Shown: positions 18,912 to 27,644 of the stretch, one piece after another
How the letters are laid out: each line of letters starts with the position of its first letter
Numbering within the stretch: position 1 is the first letter of the stretch
DNA from: Methylobacterium sp. E-005
GTDB taxonomy: Bacteria > Pseudomonadota > Alphaproteobacteria > Rhizobiales > Beijerinckiaceae
Direction of reading: 5' to 3'
DNA length: 64,000 nt
Assembly (NCBI RefSeq): GCF_022829725.1
Contig: NZ_JAKSYG010000053.1
Span: 47,505-111,504, forward strand
Position numbers and translations under genes: made by a program
Notes under the pieces: generated by a model
What the model was told of the DNA's origin: nothing
Databases searched by the model: none
The model's input: only the letters and a program-made list of their open reading frames with translations

Positions 18912-19371
18912 ACTGAAGCGGCAAAAAATGGCGTCACGCGGCGCTTCTTTGCGCGTCATGGCCGCTCAAATGTTGAGCCTGGCGGAGGTCGGTGAGGCAC
19001 AGTTCTCGCGATGTCGGCGATGAGGAAGGACTTCACCTCCGACCGTCAGGGCCACCTCCTCAGCGGTCGATCGCGTCGGCTTCCGGACCGGGGCGGACCG
19101 CGGCCGCAACGGCGCTCGCGAAGCCGGCGGCGACCGACGCCGCATCGGCCGCCGAGCCGATGCGCTGCGAAGACCGACGGCCGGGCGGGTCTCCTGCCGC
19201 GCGACGGAATGCCGGACCCGCCCCTCGCGGGGAACAGAGCCGGCCTTGGAGGGAGCTTGCACGGTCCGGCCTGCGACCGGCGCATCCCGCGCCTCTGTCA
19301 TCGCGTCCGGCGCCGAGCCTCGGTTTTATCGCGCTCCTGCGCCGCCGGACGCCGCCGCGGCTTCGGTCCCA

Positions 19372-20157
19372 TCAGGGCTCCGGGAGGGACGGCGCCGGCG
19401 GGCTCACGAGGCTCTCCCGGCGCAGGCCGACCCCGCTGGTGCCCTGCGCCATCATGGCCCGCAGCAGGGCCTCCATCTGGTCGGCGGCCGCCGCGACGGC
19501 CAAGCCGTCCTGCCGGATGTTCGAGATGCAGTTGCGCCGGGAATCCGGCAATCCCGGCTCGGGCGCATAGGTGATGTAGCAGCCGAGGCTGTCGGAGGCC
19601 GACAGGCCCGGCCGCTCGCCGATCAGCACGACGACGCAGCGCGCCTTGAGCCGGGCGCCGATGGGATCACCGATCGCCACCCGGCCCTGCTGCACGACCG
19701 CGACTGGGGCGAGGCTCCAGCCGGCTTGGGCCGCCCGCGCCGCGAGCGCGGCGGCGGTCGGCACCGCGTTGAGGGCGACCGCCGTGGCCGAGAGCCCGTC
19801 GGCGATCACCACGGCGACGTCGAAGCCCTGGCCCAGCCCGTCGAGGGTCGCCTCCGACTCCGGATGCAGGGTGCGGCCCCGGTCCGGCCGGCGCAGGTAC
19901 TCCGCCCGGTCGGCGACGTTCGCCCGGAATTCGACCGCATCGAGCCCCTCGCCCCGCAGGGCCTCCCGGATCGCCGCCCCGTCGAGGGGCGTCCAGACCG
20001 CCTCGCGGGCCCGGGCATGGTCCAGCCCGAAGGCGAGCGCCGCCCCGGTCGGCAGGCCGGCACCGTGGGCCCCCAGCGCGATGCGGGCCTGGGTCAGCCC
20101 GCGCAGGTCGCGCAGCGACGGGGCGCCCGCGCGTCTGGGTTCGGCGGGCGCGCTCAC
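19372..20157 (-). CDS. eutC: Ethanolamine ammonia-lyase small subunit
   Basis: A 261-residue EutC, the light chain of coenzyme-B12-dependent ethanolamine ammonia-lyase, which converts ethanolamine to acetaldehyde and ammonia. Recognisable blocks are LRGLTQARIALGAHGAGLPT, the B12-side VVIADGLSATAV, and GERPGLSASDSLGCYITYAP with the final RRNCISNIR. GTG 20157 overlaps the eutB stop (GTGA), so translation is coupled. No reactivase (eutA), shell-protein, aldehyde dehydrogenase or permease genes are adjacent, so the enzyme is presumably a free cytosolic system. Confidence 0.94.
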   Translation of the reverse strand: MSAPAEPRRAGAPSLRDLRGLTQARIALGAHGAGLPTGAALAFGLDHARAREAVWTPLDGAAIREALRGEGLDAVEFRANVADRAEYLRRPDRGRTLHPESEATLDGLGQGFDVAVVIADGLSATAVALNAVPTAAALAARAAQAGWSLAPVAVVQQGRVAIGDPIGARLKARCVVVLIGERPGLSASDSLGCYITYAPEPGLPDSRRNCISNIRQDGLAVAAAADQMEALLRAMMAQGTSGVGLRRESLVSPPAPSLPEP

Positions 20158-21557
20158 GCCGCCCGCCCGGGCAGGAGGCGCGACGCCGCGGCCAGCGCCG
20201 GGGGCAATTCGCCCGGGGCGTTGGCGAGCCGGCCCTGCGCATCCGTGATGCGGACCTCGCGCAGCCACGCCTCGAATTCCGGGGCCGGCGGGCGGCCCAG
20301 GGTCTCGCGGGCGAAGACGGCATCGTGGTGGGAGAGGGACTGGTAGTTCAGCATCACGTCGTCGGCCCCCGGCACGGTGATGACGAAATTGACGCCCGCC
20401 GCGCAGAGCAGGGTCAGCAGGGCGTCCATGTCCTCGCCGTCGGCATCGGCGTGGTTGGTGTAGCAGACGTCCACGCCCATCGGCAGCCCGAGCAGCTTGC
20501 CGCAGAAATGGTCCTCCAGCCCGGCCCGGATGATCTGCTTGCCGTTGTAGAGGTACTCGGGGCCGATGAAGCCCACGACGGTGTTGACGAGCAGCGGATC
20601 GAATTCCCGCGCCACCGCGTAGGCCCGCGCCTCCATGGTCTGCTGGTCGACGCCCCAATGGGCCTCCGCCGAGAGGGCCGAGCCCTGGCCGGTCTCGAAA
20701 TACATGCATTGGCCGCCCTCCGGGCAGCGGCCCAGCGCGCGGGCCGCCTCGGAGGCCTCGCGCAGGACGGCGAGGTTCACGCCGAACCCGGCATTGGCCT
20801 TCTGCGAGCCCGCCACCGACTGGAACACCAGATCCACCGGCGCGCCCTGCGCCATGGCCTCGATCGCCACGGTGACGTGGCCGAGGCAGCAATGCTGGGT
20901 CGGCACGTTCAGGCGCAGGCGCAGGGTCTCCAGAAGCTCGACGATGCGGATGTAGTCCGGCAGCGAGTCGGTGGCTGGGTTCACCCCGATCACCGCATCG
21001 CCCGACCCCATCAGCAGCCCGTCGAGGGCCGAGATCAGGATGCCGGCCGAGGAATCGGTCGGATGGTTCGGCTGGTTGCGGGTTGCGAGGCGGCCGGGCA
21101 GGCCGATCGTCGAGCGGAAGCGCGTCACCACCGGCCGCTTGGCGGCGATCGCCACGAGATCCTGCAGCCGGCAGAGCTTGGAGACGGCCGCCACCATCTC
21201 GGGCGTGAGCCCCGGCGCGAGGGCCGTGAGCGCCGCCGCGTCGGCCTCCGGCGCGAGCAGCCACTCGCGGAAGGCCCCCACCGTCAGCGACGCCACCGGC
21301 GCGAAGGCCTGCCTGTCGTGACGGCGGGCGATGAGGTCGGACACCTCATCCTCGTCCGAGGGGATCAGCTCCTGCGCCAGGAAGGTCTTCAGCGGCAGAT
21401 CCGCCAGCGCGATCTGCGCGGCGAGGCGCTCCACCGGCCCCTCGGCGCAGAGCCCGGCGAGCTGGTCGCCGGAGCGCTCCGGCGTCGCCTTGGCCAGCAG
21501 GCCGCGCAGGTCGGGGAAGGTGAAGCGTGTGCCTTCGAGGGTCGTCGCGTATGCCAT
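20154..21557 (-). CDS. eutB: Ethanolamine ammonia-lyase large subunit
   Basis: A 467-residue EutB, the catalytic TIM-barrel chain of ethanolamine ammonia-lyase. Signature segments include ATRNQPNHPTDSSAG, GDAVIGVNPATDS, QCMYFETGQGSALSAEAH and DVCYTNHADADGEDMD. The length is normal for the family. The start at 21557 has GGAG about 8 bases upstream. It lies 70 bp downstream of, and on the same strand as, the MocR-type regulator gene, so the two may share a transcript. A possible second regulation site is not apparent in the 70 bp gap. Confidence 0.95.
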   Translation of the reverse strand: MAYATTLEGTRFTFPDLRGLLAKATPERSGDQLAGLCAEGPVERLAAQIALADLPLKTFLAQELIPSDEDEVSDLIARRHDRQAFAPVASLTVGAFREWLLAPEADAAALTALAPGLTPEMVAAVSKLCRLQDLVAIAAKRPVVTRFRSTIGLPGRLATRNQPNHPTDSSAGILISALDGLLMGSGDAVIGVNPATDSLPDYIRIVELLETLRLRLNVPTQHCCLGHVTVAIEAMAQGAPVDLVFQSVAGSQKANAGFGVNLAVLREASEAARALGRCPEGGQCMYFETGQGSALSAEAHWGVDQQTMEARAYAVAREFDPLLVNTVVGFIGPEYLYNGKQIIRAGLEDHFCGKLLGLPMGVDVCYTNHADADGEDMDALLTLLCAAGVNFVITVPGADDVMLNYQSLSHHDAVFARETLGRPPAPEFEAWLREVRITDAQGRLANAPGELPPALAAASRLLPGRAA

Positions 21558-21627
21558 GCCGGGACTCCGGGCGGGCTGTCCGATGACGGGTATACCGGCC
21601 CGGCGGAATTGCGCGAGCGGCGGCGTC

Positions 21628-23067
21628 TCAGATGTAGCTGGATGCCAGGGCGGGCGAGCCCTCCAGCGCATGGGCGAGCATCTCCAGGCCGTTCGTGATC
21701 TGCTGCCGCGTCGAGGGGCCGCCGAGGCAGAGGCGCACCGCCTCCGGCGGCGTACCCGTCACGCAGAACGGATCGCTGCCGACGACGCCGAGACCGGCCG
21801 AGCGGCCCTGGCTGGCGAAGGCCGAACGCGTCCAGCCCGCCGGCAGGGTGATCCAGGCGTGGAAGGCATGCGGATCGGCCGTGTAGGTCTCCGACGGGAG
21901 CAGCGACGCCGCGAGGCGCTGGCGGGCGGCCGATTCGGCGCGCACGAACTGCACGATGGCCTCCGCGGTCCCGTCGTTGATCCAGCGCGTCGTCAGGGCC
22001 GTCGCGATCGGCGAGGCCATGACGGTCGCGGCCCGCAGGGCGCCGCCGAGCGGCAGGGCGGCGCGGGCGCTCGGGGCGACGAGATAGGCGAGGCGCAGGC
22101 CGGCGCCCAGGCACTTGGCGAGGCCGGCCACGTAATAGGTGATCTCGGGGGCGAGTTCCGCGAAGCTCGGCGGCGGCGTCGGGCAGATGCGCGCGTAGGC
22201 GTCGTCCTCGATGATGGTCACGGCATACCGGCGCGCCACCGCGATGATGGCCTCGCGCCGCGACCGGGACAGGGTCGCGGTGGTCGGGTTCTGCAGCAGC
22301 GGATTGAGATAGAGGGCCTTTGGAGCGGCCTTGGTGCAGGCGGCCGCGAAGGCGTCGGGATCGATCCCGTGCCGATCCATCGGCAGGCCGAGGAGGCGCA
22401 GGCCCCGGTGCGCCGCCATTGTCCGGATGCCCGGATAGGTGATGCGTTCGGCGCAGATCGTGTCCCCCGCCCGGGCGACCTGACCGAGCACGCCGAACAG
22501 GGCGCTGTGGCCGCCCGGGCAGATCAGCAGGCGCTCGCGCGACGCGACGATCCCGCGGCCCTTGAGCCAACGCAGGGCCGCCTCCTTGTCGTCGTCGGTC
22601 CCGCCAAAACCCTGGTAGCGCAGCAGGTTGGCGAGGTCTCCGGACAGCTCCGCGAACGACGTCCGCATGCGGGTCTGCAGGGCCGGCTGATCGGGCTCGG
22701 GCGGCAGGTTCATGGTGAAGTCGACCGGACCGATCCGGCCCGTCCGGGCGGGGCCGGCCGGGTGGGCCGACCGCATCGGATCGACCACGAAGGTGCCCTG
22801 GCCGACGCGCCCCTCGATCAGGCCGCGCTTATGCGCCTCGACATAGCCGCGGGAGACGGTGGTGAAGTTCAGGCCGATCGCCTCCGCGAGGGCACGCTGC
22901 GTCGGCAGGCGCATGCCGGGTCCGAGGCGCCCCGTCCGGATGTCGTCCGCCAGGGCCTCCACGATGGCCAGATAATGGGGCTTGCCCCAGCGCTTCAGGT
23001 CCGGCGTCCAGAGATCCGCCATGCCGGTCCGGCTGTCTGGCCGCCCCTCCTGCTCCGTCGGGTTCAT
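21628..23067 (-). CDS. MocR/PdxR-type regulator
   Basis: A 479-residue GntR-family regulator with an N-terminal winged helix (about 25-95; LPTQRALAEAIGLNFTTVSRGY) joined by a linker to an aminotransferase-like domain. The PLP Lys is in GLAKCLGAGLR, and the cofactor pocket motifs YLNPLLQNPT and IIEDDAYAR are present. Such proteins sense PLP plus an amine or amino acid. It is divergent from the Nit1C operon and upstream of eutBC, so either or both are plausible targets. Three copies of a CCATACAA motif lie in the divergent region, one only 41 bp before its own start. An internal ATG 45 bp later is an alternative start. Confidence 0.92.
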   Translation of the reverse strand: MNPTEQEGRPDSRTGMADLWTPDLKRWGKPHYLAIVEALADDIRTGRLGPGMRLPTQRALAEAIGLNFTTVSRGYVEAHKRGLIEGRVGQGTFVVDPMRSAHPAGPARTGRIGPVDFTMNLPPEPDQPALQTRMRTSFAELSGDLANLLRYQGFGGTDDDKEAALRWLKGRGIVASRERLLICPGGHSALFGVLGQVARAGDTICAERITYPGIRTMAAHRGLRLLGLPMDRHGIDPDAFAAACTKAAPKALYLNPLLQNPTTATLSRSRREAIIAVARRYAVTIIEDDAYARICPTPPPSFAELAPEITYYVAGLAKCLGAGLRLAYLVAPSARAALPLGGALRAATVMASPIATALTTRWINDGTAEAIVQFVRAESAARQRLAASLLPSETYTADPHAFHAWITLPAGWTRSAFASQGRSAGLGVVGSDPFCVTGTPPEAVRLCLGGPSTRQQITNGLEMLAHALEGSPALASSYI

Positions 23068-23107
23068 CGGTTCCGCGCCCAGACCATCAAGATGCGATCA
23101 ATGCTCG

Positions 23108-23183
23108 ATTGTATGGTCTGCAAGCAGCGTACCGCGGGGCGAATTCCGAAATCCGGAGGAGGCCTCCATACAATCCATACAAC
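23108..23183. promoter_or_regulatory. Repeated operator boxes, probable MocR site
   Basis: CCATACAAT (23166-23174) and CCATACAAC (23175-23183) form a head-to-tail repeat with no gap. The exact inverse, ATTGTATGG, lies at 23108-23116. Direct plus inverted copies of a short box are typical of MocR-family targets, and the gene for such a regulator begins 41 bp away. Confidence 0.65.
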
Positions 23184-23345
23184 GCATGGCGCATCGACCA
23201 GCATCTCATGGTCGTGGATCACGCATCTCATGATGCTTCCATGAGCGCTCGGCCGATGAGGCCAGATATCGGCCAAGCTTTATTGATCGGATGTTTGTAT
23301 GTATTTCCCAGGAGCGCATTGCATGGATCGCTGATCGCAATGAAG

Positions 23346-23361
23346 TGGCACGTCGCTTGCC
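23346..23361 (+). promoter_or_regulatory. Sigma-54 (RpoN) promoter of the Nit1C operon
   Basis: The sequence TGGCACG-TCGC-TTGCC matches the RpoN consensus TGGCAYR-N4-TTGCW at every position but the last. The GG and GC doublets are exactly 10 bases apart. The predicted transcript start is near 23373, about 50 bp before the first Nit1C gene, which suggests control by nitrogen status. Confidence 0.75.
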
Positions 23362-23425
23362 AATACGGGATCTGATCGCACGCAGCGCCCGCTGCCGCGG
23401 TTCAATCCATCGAGGAGCGTGAGCG

Positions 23426-23908
23426 ATGCCAGCCGTGAACCGCGAACCGCACAAGAAGGGCGACTTCCTGGTCGATTACGAGGAGAAGGTCTTCGAGGAT
23501 GTGAAGGCCGAGCCGGGCCAGAAGGCGCTCGTCACCTTCCACACCGTCGCGTTCGAGGGCTCGATCGGCCTCGTCAACCTGCTCCAGGCCACCCGTCTGC
23601 AGCGCAAGGGGTTCGAGACCTCGATCCTGCTGTACGGCCCGGGCATCACGCTCGGCGTGCAACGCGGCTTCCCGCGGCTCGGCGACGAGGCGTTTCCCGG
23701 CCATCTCAACTTCAACAACCAGCTCGAGAAGTTCATGGCCGAAGGCGGCAAGGTCTATGCCTGCCGGTTCTCGACCCAGGCCCTCTACGGCCACGGCGAG
23801 GCGGCCTTCATCGAGGGGATCCGCATGATCAACCCCCTCGACGTGCTCGACTGCATCCTCCTGCACAAGCGCGACAACGCGGTGATCATCGACACCTGGA
23901 CCGTCTGA
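23426..23908 (+). CDS. MSMEG_0572/Sll0783 family nitrogen-starvation protein
   Basis: A 160-residue cytosolic protein of the family found at the head of Nit1C clusters (Sll0783 in Synechocystis is induced by nitrogen starvation). It has a DsrE-like alpha/beta appearance: [38 protein letters not shown], then [13 protein letters not shown] and a C-terminal [15 protein letters not shown]. Its biochemical role is unknown. A GGAG ribosome site lies 8 bases before the ATG (GAGGAGCGTGAGCG region). First gene of a seven-gene plus-strand operon. Confidence 0.92.
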   Translation: MPAVNREPHKKGDFLVDYEEKVFEDVKAEPGQKALVTFHTVAFEGSIGLVNLLQATRLQRKGFETSILLYGPGITLGVQRGFPRLGDEAFPGHLNFNNQLEKFMAEGGKVYACRFSTQALYGHGEAAFIEGIRMINPLDVLDCILLHKRDNAVIIDTWTV

Positions 23909-23967
23909 CGCCCGTATCCGGCGGCCGCGCGGGATGCGCAGCCGCTGGCTCAGCCGGAGGATCATCC

Positions 23968-25056
23968 ATGTCAGAAACCCGGCCAGAAACCCGGATCGTG
24001 CGGGCGGCCGCCATCCAGATCGCGCCGGACCTCGACCGGCCGGAGGGCACCCTGGAGCGGGTGCTCAACGCGGTCGACGAGGCCGCCGCCAAGGGCGCGC
24101 GCTTCCTGGTCTTCCCCGAGACCTTCGTGCCCTACTACCCCTACTTCTCCTTCGTCCTGCCCCCCGCGCTGCAGGGCGCGGAGCACCTGAAACTCTACGA
24201 GCGCGCGGTGGCTGTGCCGGGGCCGGTGACGCAGGCGGTCTCGGCGGCCGCGCGCCGCCATGGGGTGGTGATCGTGCTCGGCGTGAACGAGCGCGACCAC
24301 GGCTCGCTCTACAACGCGCAGCTGATCTTCGACGCGGACGGCACCCTGAAGCTCAAGCGCCGCAAGATCACCCCGACCTACCACGAGCGGATGATCTGGG
24401 GTCAGGGCGACGGGGCGGGCCTTACCGTCGTCGAGACCGCGGTCGGCCGGGTCGGAGCGCTGGCCTGCTGGGAGCACTACAACCCCCTCGCCCGCTACGC
24501 CCTGATGGCGCGCCACGAGGAGATCCACGCGGCGCAATTCCCGGGCTCGCTGGTCGGTCAGATCTTCGCCGACCAGATGGAGGTGACGATCCGCCACCAT
24601 GCCCTGGAGGCGGCCTGCTTCGTGGTCAACGCCACGGGCTGGCTCACCGACGCGCAGGTCGCGCAGGTCTGCCCGGACGAGCGCCTGCGCGGCGCCTGCC
24701 GGGGCGGCAACTGCACCGCCATCGTCTCGCCCGAGGGCAAGCACCTCGCCGAACCGCTCGGCCCCGGCGAGGGCATCCTGATCGCCGACATGGACCTCGC
24801 GCTGGTGACCAAGCGCAAGCGGATGATGGATTCGGTCGGCCACTACGCCCGGCCCGAACTCCTGAGCCTCCTCCACGACGACCGCCCGGCCGCGTTCGTG
24901 CATCAGCCGGCCGGCGCGCAGACAGCCTCCCGGAGCCTCGACCATGAGCAGCAGCCCGTTCCTGACGAGCCCTCCCCCCGCGCCGCCGGCCGCGACGGGG
25001 CTGATCGGGATGCCGACGGAGCGCCTGATCAACGCGTTGCAATCCTACGGCGTTAG
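23968..25056 (+). CDS. Nitrilase of the Nit1C cluster
   Basis: A 362-residue carbon-nitrogen hydrolase of the Sll0784 group; it should hydrolyse a nitrile, and in some bacteria this cluster is tied to growth on cyanide. The catalytic triad is complete: E51 (FPETF), K133 ([11 protein letters not shown]) and C167 (ACWEHYNPL). A second Glu near YHERM is also typical. The last 40 or so residues (from about AGAQTASRS) are polar and unlike the family. They arise because the frame runs 113 bp into the radical SAM gene. GGAGG precedes the ATG at 23968. The true substrate is not readable. Confidence 0.92.
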   Translation: MSETRPETRIVRAAAIQIAPDLDRPEGTLERVLNAVDEAAAKGARFLVFPETFVPYYPYFSFVLPPALQGAEHLKLYERAVAVPGPVTQAVSAAARRHGVVIVLGVNERDHGSLYNAQLIFDADGTLKLKRRKITPTYHERMIWGQGDGAGLTVVETAVGRVGALACWEHYNPLARYALMARHEEIHAAQFPGSLVGQIFADQMEVTIRHHALEAACFVVNATGWLTDAQVAQVCPDERLRGACRGGNCTAIVSPEGKHLAEPLGPGEGILIADMDLALVTKRKRMMDSVGHYARPELLSLLHDDRPAAFVHQPAGAQTASRSLDHEQQPVPDEPSPRAAGRDGADRDADGAPDQRVAILRR

Positions 25057-26110
25057 GCTGGCCGACAGCCGCGCCGGGGCCCCGAGCCGCCGCGGCGGGG
25101 CCGGTCCGTCGGACCACAAGGCCATGACCATCGCGGGCCGCACCGTGATGGTACCGGTCCATACCGAGACCGCCTTCGACTCGCCCTTCCTCGTGCGCCG
25201 GCCGGACGCCGACGGGGTCGCGGTGATCGAGCACGAGGGCGTCGTGGTCGGGCGCGCCACCTTCCCGGGCAAGCCCCGCTTCTATGGGCTCTCGACCTTC
25301 GACGGGGTGCCCTATTCCAAGATTGCCGTGCTGCATGGGCGCGACGTCCTCGCCACCACGGTGCTGCAGACCTGCATCCGCTACGCGAGCCGCACCAAGA
25401 CCTGCCAGTTCTGCTCGATTGGCCAGTCGCTCGCGGCCGGGCGGACGATCGCCCACAAAAGTCCGGCCCAGCTCGCCGAGGTCGCCCGCGCCGCCGTTCT
25501 GCTCGACGGCGTGAAGCACATGGTGATGACCACCGGCACCCCGAACGCCACCGACCGGGGCGCCGCGGTTTTATGCGAGAGCGCCTTCGCGGTGAAGGCG
25601 GCCGTCGATCTGCCGATCCAGGCCCAGTGCGAGCCGCCCGACGACGATCGCTGGTTCGAGCGGATGAAGGCCTCGGGCATCGACGCGCTCGGCCTGCATC
25701 TGGAGGCCGTCACTCCCGAGGTGCGGGCGCGGATCATGCCCGGCAAGGCGAGCGTGCCCCTGGAGCGCTACTTCGAGGCCTTCGCGGCCGCCGTTCCGGT
25801 CTTCGGGCGGGGTCAGGTCTCGACCTACATCCTCGCCGGCCTCGGGGATGCGCCCGATTCCATCCTGGCGATGGCCGAGCGCCTGATCGGAATGGGCGTC
25901 TATCCCTTCGTGGTGCCGTTCGTCCCGATCTCCGGCACGCCGCTGGAGAGCCATCCGGCCCCCGGCGCCGATGTCATGCACGCGATCCTGCAGCCGCTGT
26001 CGGTCATGCTGAGCGCCGCGAGCCTGCGCTCCACCGACATCAAGGCCGGCTGCGGACGCTGCGGCGCCTGCTCGGCCCTGTCCACCTACGAACAGGCGGG
26101 GCCAGCCTGA
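24944..26110 (+). CDS. MSMEG_0568 family radical SAM protein
   Basis: A 388-residue radical SAM enzyme specific to Nit1C clusters. The candidate [4Fe-4S] cysteines are C144, C154 and C157, giving CX9CX2C rather than CX3CX2C. A C-terminal trio C370, C373, C376 could hold a second cluster. The middle contains the barrel segment [25 protein letters not shown]. The reaction is unknown. ATG 24944 has GGAG 8 bases before it and overlaps the nitrilase by 113 bp; ATG 25010 is a later alternative. It ends in TGATG coupling with the next gene. Confidence 0.9.
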   Translation: MSSSPFLTSPPPAPPAATGLIGMPTERLINALQSYGVRLADSRAGAPSRRGGAGPSDHKAMTIAGRTVMVPVHTETAFDSPFLVRRPDADGVAVIEHEGVVVGRATFPGKPRFYGLSTFDGVPYSKIAVLHGRDVLATTVLQTCIRYASRTKTCQFCSIGQSLAAGRTIAHKSPAQLAEVARAAVLLDGVKHMVMTTGTPNATDRGAAVLCESAFAVKAAVDLPIQAQCEPPDDDRWFERMKASGIDALGLHLEAVTPEVRARIMPGKASVPLERYFEAFAAAVPVFGRGQVSTYILAGLGDAPDSILAMAERLIGMGVYPFVVPFVPISGTPLESHPAPGADVMHAILQPLSVMLSAASLRSTDIKAGCGRCGACSALSTYEQAGPA

Positions 26111-26652
26111 TGTTCGACCCCGTACCACCCTACCGATCGAATAGTTTTCACGTGAAATTAGCAATTGCGTGCTGGGAACGTCGCGCCTGCGCGGTCTTGC
26201 GCCGCCAGGTCTTCTGTACCGAGCAGGGCTTGTTCGACGGCGACGACCGCGATGCCGTCGATGCCCACGCCATCCCGATCTGCGCGCTCTCGACGCTCGG
26301 CGGCGACGCCGACGCCGTGGTCGGCACCGTGCGCATCCACGAAGTCCCGGAGCGTCCGGGCGAGTGGTGGGGCTCGCGCCTCGCGGTCGCCAAACCGTTC
26401 CGCAGCGCCGCCGCACTCGGCACCGGGCTCATCCGGGTCGCAGTCTGCTCTGCCCATGCCAGGGGCTGCACCCGCTTCCTGGCGCATGTGCAGGAGGCGA
26501 ACGCCCCGCTGTTCGAGGCCCTGCACTGGACGAGCCTCGCCGCCCTCGACCTCCACGGGCGCCCCCACCGGCTGATGCAGGCGGACCTCCTGGCCTACCC
26601 GCCGATGCAGGATCCCGAGCACGGCCTGATCACGCTGCGCAGGGCCGCGTGA
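26110..26652 (+). CDS. MSMEG_0567 family GNAT acetyltransferase
   Basis: A 180-residue GNAT-fold N-acyltransferase of the Nit1C type. The fold is visible as RRQVFCTEQGLF (alpha1), the central strands AVVGTVRIHE, the acyl-CoA pyrophosphate loop region SAAALGTGLIRVAVCSA and the C-terminal EALHWTSLAALDLHGRPHRLMQADL. The acceptor is unknown. The start codon overlaps the previous stop (TGATG) and its own stop overlaps the next GTG, so production of the three proteins appears coupled. Nearby codons at 26150-26160 are unusually AT-rich for the operon. Confidence 0.9.
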   Translation: MFDPVPPYRSNSFHVKLAIACWERRACAVLRRQVFCTEQGLFDGDDRDAVDAHAIPICALSTLGGDADAVVGTVRIHEVPERPGEWWGSRLAVAKPFRSAAALGTGLIRVAVCSAHARGCTRFLAHVQEANAPLFEALHWTSLAALDLHGRPHRLMQADLLAYPPMQDPEHGLITLRRAA

Positions 26653-27644
26653 CCGCCGCCCCCGACATCCAGGTGCTCGCCCGCCAGATCCGCGACGCCC
26701 GGGGCGTCGGCCACAAGCGCGACATCGATGCCGTGGTGGCACGGCTCGGCCTCGGAAGCCGGCATGCCGCGGTCCCGGTCGGCGACGATTGCGCGGCGAT
26801 CCCCGACGGCGACGGGCACCTGCTGCTGGCCATCGAGGGCTTCCTCGACGGCTTCGTGGCCGAGGATCCGTATTTCGCCGGGTATTGCGGCATCATGGTC
26901 AATCTTAGCGACGTCGCCGCCATGGGCGGGCGCCCGCTCGCCGTGGTCGACGCCCTGTGGAGTCAGGACAGCGCGGCGGCGGATCCGATCCTGGCCGGCC
27001 TGTCCGACGCCGCCGCGCTCTATGGCGTGCCGGTGGTGGGCGGCCACACCAACACCCGGGCGAGTGCCGGCAATCTCGCGGTCGCCGTGCTCGGCCGGGC
27101 GGGCCCGCGCCTGCTGACGAGCTTCGACGCCGCGCCCGGGGACGACCTCGTCGCCGCCATCGATCTGCGCGGCCGTTTTCGCGAGCCGCACCCCTATTGG
27201 GACGCCTCGACGGGTGCGCCGGGCGAACGGCTGCGCGGCGACCTCACCCTGCTGCCGGGGCTCGCCGAAGACGGCTTGGCCCGCGCCGCCAAGGACATCA
27301 GCATGGCGGGCCTCGTCGGCACGGCGCTGATGCTGCTCGAATGCTCGGGCGTCGGCGGCGTCATCGACCTCGACGCGATCCCGCGTCCCAACGACGTCCC
27401 GCTCGCACGCTGGCTGACGGCCTTCCCGAGCTTCGGCTACCTCGTGAGCGTCCGCCCCGACCAGACCCAGGCGGTGGTCGCGCGCTTCGCGGAGCGCGGC
27501 ATCGCGGCGGCCCGGATCGGGCGCCTCGACGCGAGCCGGGTCGCCCGGGTGCGGGATTCTTCGCGCGACGAGGCCGTGGTCTGGGACTTCGCAGCGGGCC
27601 CGCTGATCGGCTGCGGCCAGGACGACGCGGGGGCTGTCCCATGA
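26649..27644 (+). CDS. AIR synthase-like protein (Sll0787 family)
   Basis: A 331-residue ATP-binding protein of the PurM/SelD/HypE/ThiL superfamily, in the branch found only in Nit1C clusters. The nucleotide-site motif PVGDDCAAI, the metal-binding segment MVNLSDVAAMGG and VVGGHTN are present, with the C-terminal half GLARAAKDISMAGLVGT. These proteins activate a carbonyl or amide by phosphorylation; the substrate here is unknown. Start GTG 26649 overlaps the previous stop, and the next ATG overlaps its TGA. Confidence 0.9.
   Translation: MTAAPDIQVLARQIRDARGVGHKRDIDAVVARLGLGSRHAAVPVGDDCAAIPDGDGHLLLAIEGFLDGFVAEDPYFAGYCGIMVNLSDVAAMGGRPLAVVDALWSQDSAAADPILAGLSDAAALYGVPVVGGHTNTRASAGNLAVAVLGRAGPRLLTSFDAAPGDDLVAAIDLRGRFREPHPYWDASTGAPGERLRGDLTLLPGLAEDGLARAAKDISMAGLVGTALMLLECSGVGGVIDLDAIPRPNDVPLARWLTAFPSFGYLVSVRPDQTQAVVARFAERGIAAARIGRLDASRVARVRDSSRDEAVVWDFAAGPLIGCGQDDAGAVP

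Larger units (their letters stand above)
18709..19371. other. Regulatory gap between the dpp-type operon and eutC
   Basis: The first 200 bases are the leader and promoter of the minus-strand operon. From about 18960 to 19371 I see no gene, only short open frames with no family. It also contains the far end of the eutBC transcript, for which no obvious terminator hairpin with a T-run was seen. Confidence 0.5.
23068..23425. other. Divergent control region, MocR gene / Nit1C operon
   Basis: This 358-bp gap carries the operator-like repeats and the sigma-54-type promoter listed separately. It is clearly richer in A and T than the neighbouring genes. An additional half-site TTGTATG is at 23295-23301, and an inverted repeat CATTGC (23317-23322)/GCAATG (23337-23342) sits directly upstream of the -24 element. 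Confidence 0.7.

Noticed and set aside
20154..21557. EutBC as part of a bacterial microcompartment operon
   Set aside because: No shell protein, aldehyde dehydrogenase, alcohol dehydrogenase or phosphotransacylase gene is adjacent.
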